The notes beneath the pieces are model-generated. The model had not been told where the DNA came from and did no database searches. It saw only the letters and a program-made list of their open reading frames with translations. A program made the position numbers and the translations under genes. This document shows positions 21,748 through 26,493 of a stretch of DNA of 26,493 bases, piece after piece (the stretch's first letter is position 1; the number at the start of each line of letters is the position of its first letter). This stretch comes from JBJXHC01 sp046160825 (GTDB lineage Bacteria > Bacteroidota > Ignavibacteria > UBA10030 > UBA6906): NCBI GenBank assembly GCA_046160825.1, contig JBJXHC010000090.1, positions 1-26,493 of the forward strand, in the 5' to 3' direction.

Positions 21748-23232
21748 ATGAAGGGATTCTTTAAAAGCCTGTATTGGAAACTTTCTGCGGTCTTCCTGAT
21801 TCTCTTGCTACTTGTTGGTGCGGCGTATACCTATCTCAGTCTCTTTTCAAGTGAGATGTATTTTGCCGAGACCAGTCAGCGTATCAACGCCACGCTCGCG
21901 CAACATATCGTGGATGACATCCAACCGTTTGTGAACGGGCAGCCGAACTTTCCTGCGTTTCAGGAACTATTCCGTGACATCATGGTTGTGAATCCTGCAG
22001 TGGAAGTTTACTTGTTAGACGCAGAGGGACGCATTCTTACGTTCGACGGACCAAAGGACAAAGTGAACATTACTTCGATCGCCCTTGCACCTGTCAATGA
22101 GTTTATCGCATCGAGCGGTAAGAATCTTATTCTTGGCGACAACCCTCGCGATATCGCCACACCAAAGGTCTTTTCCGCAGCACCCGTGAAAATGAATGGA
22201 ATGATCTACGGGTACATTTATGTCATTCTTCGGGGCGAGGACTATGATTCAATCGCAGAGCGGATCCGTGAAAGTCATGTGCTTACACTGGGTTTGCTTG
22301 GGCTGTTTCTCAGCTTTATTACATCAGGTTGCATTGGACTTGTTGCCCTTGCCCTTGTTACAAAAAAACTTCGCCGACTCACACGAACAGCCCTGGCGCT
22401 AAGGGATGGTGACTACAACCGGCGCGTACAGATCACCTCGGATGATGAGCTTGATCAGCTGGGGCGTGCATTCAACGCAATGGCCGATACGCTGTCGCAA
22501 CATGTGGAGGAGCTTAAACGAACGGACACATTGCGCAGGGAACTCATCGCCAATGTCTCTCATGACCTCAGGACACCTCTGGCTTCTATACAAGGGTACA
22601 TCGAAACAGTGCTCATGAAAGACGACCACCTGACAGTAGAAGAACGCCGAAAGTATTTGGAGATTATCTTCAGTAGCACTGAAAGACTTAATATGCTTGT
22701 ACAGGAGCTGTTTGAACTTTCGAAACTCGAAACCAAACAAACGAAACCCCAATCCGAGCCGTTCTCATTTCCTGAGCTCGTCAACGACCTCACTCAGAAA
22801 CTCGCTCCTCTCTCCACAAACAAACAAGTCCGGCTGGTAACGCACTTCCCCGAGAACATACCTTTGGTGTTGGGTGATGTTGGCCTTCTCGATCGTGTCA
22901 TGCAGAACTTGCTGGACAACGCAATCAGATACACTCCTTCAGGCGGCATGATTTCAGTTGACCTGCGGCGCAATGGTGACAAAATTGGAGTTACCGTGGA
23001 GGATACTGGCATTGGGATCTCGCAGACTGATCTCCCGTTTGTCTTTGATAAATTCTACCAGGCGCGTACCGGGGCTCCCACCGGTGGTGCGGGTCTCGGG
23101 CTGACAATTGTGAAGAAGATACTTGAGGCGCATGGAGAGAGTATTTCAGTTGATAGCCATGAGAACAACGGTACGCGATTCTCATTCCAATTGCCTTTGG
23201 CGATCAATGGGTATGAAAACATGCTGGACTAA
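21748..23232 (+). CDS. Sensor histidine kinase with HAMP domain
   Basis: A 494-residue membrane kinase. TM1 is at about 10-29, followed by a periplasmic sensor region of roughly 145 residues with a PAS/Cache-like look ('VEVYLLDAEGRILTFDG'). TM2 is at about 178-203 and a HAMP domain at 204-256. The phosphoacceptor His272 lies in 'NVSHDLRTPLASIQGY'. The ATPase domain has an N-box 'NLLDNAIRYTP', G1 'VEDTGIGIS' and G2 'GGAGLGLTIV'. The layout is that of PhoR/ResE/BaeS-like kinases. It begins directly after the regulator stop, with no gap. The TlpA gene follows 65 bases later, which allows read-through into the redox genes. Confidence 0.95.
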   Translation: MKGFFKSLYWKLSAVFLILLLLVGAAYTYLSLFSSEMYFAETSQRINATLAQHIVDDIQPFVNGQPNFPAFQELFRDIMVVNPAVEVYLLDAEGRILTFDGPKDKVNITSIALAPVNEFIASSGKNLILGDNPRDIATPKVFSAAPVKMNGMIYGYIYVILRGEDYDSIAERIRESHVLTLGLLGLFLSFITSGCIGLVALALVTKKLRRLTRTALALRDGDYNRRVQITSDDELDQLGRAFNAMADTLSQHVEELKRTDTLRRELIANVSHDLRTPLASIQGYIETVLMKDDHLTVEERRKYLEIIFSSTERLNMLVQELFELSKLETKQTKPQSEPFSFPELVNDLTQKLAPLSTNKQVRLVTHFPENIPLVLGDVGLLDRVMQNLLDNAIRYTPSGGMISVDLRRNGDKIGVTVEDTGIGISQTDLPFVFDKFYQARTGAPTGGAGLGLTIVKKILEAHGESISVDSHENNGTRFSFQLPLAINGYENMLD

Positions 23233-23250
23233 AGAACTCCGAACTGAGTG

Positions 23251-23278
23251 TTGTGCTGTCTATCAAGCAGAATATACG
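23251..23278 (+). promoter_or_regulatory. Weak promoter candidate before the TlpA-like gene
   Basis: TTGTGC (23251-23256), 16 bp, TATACG (23273-23278). The hexamers are poor, so this may be unused, with transcription coming from the two-component promoter. Confidence 0.25.
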
Positions 23279-23297
23279 AGGCGAGAGGTACGAATCG

Positions 23298-23813
23298 ATG
23301 TCTCTTAAGAACGTAAGTCATCACATGGCGCCCCTTCATCTGAAGGTATGTATGCTCATGCTCCTAGCGCTCACTGCGCGAGCACAACGAGTACCGGACT
23401 TGACTCTTGAGACGCTCACCGGAGAGAGAATAAAGCTGGAGGAACAGTATTCGCGAGGTCCAACGCTCGTAACATTCTGGGCTCTTTGGTGCGCGCCGTG
23501 TAAACTGGAGCTGAAGAGTCTTCAGGCTATGTACGAGAAATTCAAGTCCCGAGGACTCACTATTGTGGCAATCAATCAGGATAGCCCGAAAAGTCTCGGC
23601 AAAGTACGCGCCTTTGTTGCTGCTCAGGGATTGACATTCGCCGTTGGACTTGACCCGAACGGTCAGCACATCCAGCGCTTCAACGGACAAACCATTCCGT
23701 ATACGGTATTGATTGATTCCACTGGTTCCATCACGTATTCATCGGTTGGATATATTCCCGGAGACGAAAGAAAATTCGAAGCAAAAATTCAGGAGTATTT
23801 GACTTCAAAATGA
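23298..23813 (+). CDS. TlpA-like periplasmic thiol-disulfide oxidoreductase
   Basis: A 171-residue thioredoxin-fold protein with an N-terminal signal peptide (about 1-28; hydrophobic core 'VCMLMLLALTARA' and AQ cleavage). The mature domain starts 'RVPDLTLETLTGE', the usual AhpC/TSA-Redoxin opening. The active site is C65-A-P-C68 in 'WALWCAPCKLEL', and the cis-proline is in 'TIPYTVLID'. 'FVAAQGLTFAVGLDP' fits the TlpA/ResA insertion. It probably reduces disulfides in the periplasm, for example of cytochrome apoproteins or exported partners. The start was set at 23298; an internal ATG at 23325 is an alternative. The stop overlaps the ATG of the DUF6029-like gene (ATGA), tying the two together. 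Confidence 0.9.
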   Translation: MSLKNVSHHMAPLHLKVCMLMLLALTARAQRVPDLTLETLTGERIKLEEQYSRGPTLVTFWALWCAPCKLELKSLQAMYEKFKSRGLTIVAINQDSPKSLGKVRAFVAAQGLTFAVGLDPNGQHIQRFNGQTIPYTVLIDSTGSITYSSVGYIPGDERKFEAKIQEYLTSK

Positions 23814-25420
23814 AAGCATGTATTCTCTTCAGCCTCTTGAGTATTGCGGTCGTCATGGTAATACCTGCTTCAGGCCAAGAAGTGGCTCCATCGGTTCTCA
23901 ATATTCTACGATATGGAAATGGTCGATCGGGAAATGGTGATTTCCTGTCGAATGTTGAATACATTGAAAACCTTACTGATGTGCGCATACGTTTTCCTTA
24001 CTCGGTGATTACGGGCTTCCGCCTTCTCTACGATCAACCACCCGAGGTCGGTCCGCGCTTCAAGGGAATCAGGCGACGGTGGGTTGAAGTGGAGAAAGAG
24101 GGAGTAACATTGCGTGCAGGAAATTCCTCTGAACTATACGGTCGCGGACTCGCATTAAATCTTTTTGAAGACCGCGGGCTTGCTTTCGATACCTGGTTGG
24201 ATGGCGTTAAGGCCATCTATGAAACATCCATACTCAGAGCGAGTGTTCTTGCAGGATCAATTGAATTTTGGGATTCCATTGTGGTCGCCCGAACCGAGAA
24301 TTACAACATACGAGCATCAAATATTGAGGTGAAACCTCTCGAGTGGATCATGGTTGGGGCAAGCTATCTTACCGCTGATGGGATAATTCCGCAACCGGAA
24401 GTCGGGCAACCGATACACGCTGAGATCGTGGAGGCGTATGTATCTGTCCGGACTGGCGGCTTCGATGCGTTTCTTGGCTGGGCGCACAAATGGACGAACG
24501 TTGAACACGACCAGACATCCGCAGGCACCGGGATATATAGCTCGATGTCCTTCGCGGGTACTGACTTCGGCATTTCCATCGACTACAAGAACTATCAATA
24601 TGATGTTCGCGATCCATTCTCTCGGTACGATGCTATACGTGCAACACGAATGCTTCCATTTCAGAATCCTCCAATTGTACAACGCGAACACTCATCGACA
24701 TTCTTAACTAGGCCGATACATCAAGTCGACTTTAACGATGAGGTCGGTATACAGATGGACCTGTTTTTTTCGCCTATGAATGGCACAACTGTAACCATGA
24801 ACGTCAGCCTGTCCAGTGACCACAATGAATTCCTTCTTCAGCAACAGTCCTTCAATTTCGTGCTTGTCAAACGCCCATCAAGTTTTCTCCCAACTACATC
24901 CCATGCGCTCTCTCCTTACCACGAGATATTCATAGAGGCCGAGCACACCTTCAGCAATGGGATAGTGGGACGGCTCGGCCTGGCTCAACGTCAACTCGTT
25001 CAGGCTGTTCGATTTAGCGGATCTGTCAACGATCACATTACAACATCCACGGTTGTTCCATTGAATATTCTCCATTTCCTTGGGGAGGTGGCATCGTTGC
25101 AGTTGCAGATCGAGCAGGAATGGGTCCACGATAACTACAATACCGGCAAGTCGCGCTTCTCAAACACCCTTTTTGGTGCAACCATTGCACGGTCACCAGA
25201 TGTTACAATAACGGGAAGAGTAGAGGTGACATCAAATTCTTTGGATGTCTCCGGTCGAAGAGCCTGGTTTGCGGGGGAATTCGGATACCGAATCGCTGGA
25301 AGTCACTCGATAGTCTTGACATTCGGCCAGGAACGAGGAGGACAAGTGTGTATGAACGGTGTGTGCCGATACGTCCAGCCCTTCAGCGGGATTCGTTTTT
25401 TCGTTCAATCAATCATTTAA
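23810..25420 (+). CDS. DUF6029-like predicted outer-membrane beta-barrel protein
   Basis: A 536-residue exported protein. A signal peptide covers about residues 1-22 ('ILFSLLSIAVVMVIPASGQ'). The mature part has alternating short amphipathic strands with aromatic residues and Gly/Asn turns, for example 'ASYLTADGIIP', 'FLGWAHKWTN' and 'GVVGRLGLAQ'-like strands, and ends in a hydrophobic 'FSGIRFFVQSII' strand, as outer-membrane barrels do. 'LRAGNSSELYGRGLALNLFEDR' (about 101-122) resembles the DUF6029 family found in Bacteroidota. It overlaps the TlpA stop by four bases and precedes the Omp28-like gene by 14 bases. Two cysteines occur close together near the C-terminus ('VCMNGVCRY'), a possible substrate for the adjacent thioredoxins. 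Its function is unknown. Confidence 0.7.
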   Translation: MKACILFSLLSIAVVMVIPASGQEVAPSVLNILRYGNGRSGNGDFLSNVEYIENLTDVRIRFPYSVITGFRLLYDQPPEVGPRFKGIRRRWVEVEKEGVTLRAGNSSELYGRGLALNLFEDRGLAFDTWLDGVKAIYETSILRASVLAGSIEFWDSIVVARTENYNIRASNIEVKPLEWIMVGASYLTADGIIPQPEVGQPIHAEIVEAYVSVRTGGFDAFLGWAHKWTNVEHDQTSAGTGIYSSMSFAGTDFGISIDYKNYQYDVRDPFSRYDAIRATRMLPFQNPPIVQREHSSTFLTRPIHQVDFNDEVGIQMDLFFSPMNGTTVTMNVSLSSDHNEFLLQQQSFNFVLVKRPSSFLPTTSHALSPYHEIFIEAEHTFSNGIVGRLGLAQRQLVQAVRFSGSVNDHITTSTVVPLNILHFLGEVASLQLQIEQEWVHDNYNTGKSRFSNTLFGATIARSPDVTITGRVEVTSNSLDVSGRRAWFAGEFGYRIAGSHSIVLTFGQERGGQVCMNGVCRYVQPFSGIRFFVQSII

Positions 25421-25434
25421 CCAAGGGATTTGAT

Positions 25435-26448
25435 ATGAAGACCATTCTTATTCTCATCGCCGCCCTACTGGTTCTGGAGGTGCATGCCCAGCAACAAAGT
25501 GTTCTTGTCGAGGTATTCACCAACTCGCATTGCGGAGTTTGTCCGCCGGCTCACGCTACGTTGAATTCCTATTCAATGGGTGCAAACGGGGCCTATGTGC
25601 AATTCATCTATTACCACATGCTCTTTCCGTATCCGAGTGATCCCCTGGCGCAAGCAAACACCACAGATCCCGCCGCGCGAAATCAATACTATGGGCCGTT
25701 TGGAGCGACACCCGTGGCCTTCTTCGATGGTGCCCTCCAGTCCAACAGTTACAGTACTTGGACGACGAAATTGAATAACCGGGTCGCAATCGCAAGACCG
25801 CTGGTCATCACGTTGAGCGGTTCGAGTATTACCAATGGTCTTTCAGTGACGGCCACGTTGGCGGCAACTGCGACGATTCCAGAAACGGATTTGAAAGTCT
25901 TTTTTACTCTGGTTGAAAACTCAACCTATGTTGGCAACAATGGCGTGTCGCCTCAAAACTATGTCTTAAGAAAAATGATAAATGGATCGGGCGGGGAGGC
26001 GTTTGCTATCGCGAATGGACAAACAGTTGTGTTGACCAAACAGGTCACGTTTACGAACGTAAGCGATCCGACGAGAGCAGGAGTTGTTGTATTCGTCCAA
26101 AGTGCCGGGACGAAGAGTGTTGTCCAGTCTCAGTATATTCCATATGGAATGTTGACCTCAATCCAGCCGGGTGAGGAACAGCCATCGGCATTTCGCCTCC
26201 ATCAGAATTTTCCGAACCCGTTTAATCCCTCAACAGAGATTTCCTTTACTCTACCCACCCAGTCATTTGTCTCACTGAAGATATTCAATCTTCTCGGAGA
26301 AGAGGTTGCTACGATTGTCTCTGACGAACTGCAGGCGGGCAACTATTCACGACAATGGACCCCTGAAGGTTTATCGAGCGGCGTATATTTCTATCGCCTC
26401 AAAGCCGGGTCATTCAGTGAGACAAGGAAGCTTGCGTTGCTCAAGTAA
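25435..26448 (+). CDS. Secreted Omp28/thioredoxin-like protein with T9SS type A sorting domain
   Basis: A 337-residue exported protein. A signal peptide spans about 1-19 (cleavage after 'VHA'). A thioredoxin-like segment follows with C33-G-V-C36 in 'TNSHCGVCPPAH', the Omp28-related pattern, then 'GATPVAFFDG' with the cis-proline. A beta-sandwich region covers about 130-245. The C-terminal 80 residues are a T9SS sorting domain: 'NFPNPFNPSTEISF', 'LKIFNLLGEEVA' and 'SSGVYFYRLKAG', ending 'TRKLALLK'. It is thus secreted across the outer membrane and probably attached to the surface or released. The ATG at 25435 opens the signal peptide; a longer frame to 25348 runs into the preceding gene. No T9SS core genes are nearby. 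The 45 bases after it hold nothing certain. Confidence 0.92.
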   Translation: MKTILILIAALLVLEVHAQQQSVLVEVFTNSHCGVCPPAHATLNSYSMGANGAYVQFIYYHMLFPYPSDPLAQANTTDPAARNQYYGPFGATPVAFFDGALQSNSYSTWTTKLNNRVAIARPLVITLSGSSITNGLSVTATLAATATIPETDLKVFFTLVENSTYVGNNGVSPQNYVLRKMINGSGGEAFAIANGQTVVLTKQVTFTNVSDPTRAGVVVFVQSAGTKSVVQSQYIPYGMLTSIQPGEEQPSAFRLHQNFPNPFNPSTEISFTLPTQSFVSLKIFNLLGEEVATIVSDELQAGNYSRQWTPEGLSSGVYFYRLKAGSFSETRKLALLK

Positions 26449-26493
26449 GCAAGCAGGGCTTCTTGGGAAAACTAAAACTTCGCGAGAATCTGC

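Noticed and set aside
1..26493. CRISPR arrays, tRNA or rRNA genes, IS elements, phage or toxin-antitoxin genes
   Set aside because: No regularly spaced repeats, cloverleaf or rRNA sequence, transposase or integrase motifs were seen on either strand.

Overview
The window reads as chromosomal DNA of a free-living bacterium of the Bacteroidota/Chlorobiota-Ignavibacteria side of the FCB group. The clearest marker is the last gene, a secreted Omp28/thioredoxin-like protein ending in a type IX secretion (T9SS) type A sorting domain of the 'NFPNPFNPST' kind. Supporting markers are a GldA/GldF/GldG-type ABC transporter, a DUF6029-like outer-membrane protein, a long-form GroES and lipoproteins with lipoboxes. 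Promoters nevertheless look like ordinary sigma-70 sites (TTGACA, 17 bp, TATATT or close variants) and many genes have AGGAG ribosome sites, which differs from the classical Bacteroidetes TTTG/TAnnTTTG pattern. No rRNA, tRNA, CRISPR array, IS element or phage gene was found; this is ordinary chromosome with several informative details.

Layout. 1-2947 (minus): GldA-like ATPase, GldF-like permease and GldG-like protein, overlapping and cut by the left edge. 3069-5539 (minus): an alpha/beta hydrolase broken by a -1 frameshift, a Tat-signal mini-protein and an amidase; the last two look like one Tat-exported amidase split at an ATGA overlap. 5705-6073 (plus): an orphan GroES-like protein. 6114-8037 (minus): an SDR oxidoreductase, then class I aldolase FbaB, whose -35 box contains the SDR stop codon. 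8283-9967 (plus): two 49-residue mini-proteins, a double-hairpin terminator, a cold-shock protein with a long structured leader, and a nitrilase-family amidohydrolase. 9979-10960: queF (minus) and a thioredoxin-like lipoprotein (plus) diverge from overlapping promoters.

11147-16045 (plus): two large TPR/coiled-coil proteins, each with its own near-consensus promoter. The second has a very long E/R/K/Q-rich helix of about 350 residues. 16048-19638 (minus): an M3-like metallopeptidase lipoprotein, an AlkA-type DNA glycosylase and a small helical protein in overlapping order, followed by a family 2 glycosyltransferase. 19813-20748 (minus): a lipoprotein with an internal duplication.

21043-26448 (plus): an OmpR/PhoB-type regulator and its histidine kinase, then TlpA-like thioredoxin, DUF6029-like barrel protein and Omp28/T9SS thioredoxin-fold protein. 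This is the most system-like part. The sensor pair may control an envelope thiol-redox or secretion module, and its promoter carries two 8-bp direct repeats one helical turn apart, placed as PhoB-family boxes usually are. All functions rest on reading motifs by eye; no database search was possible.
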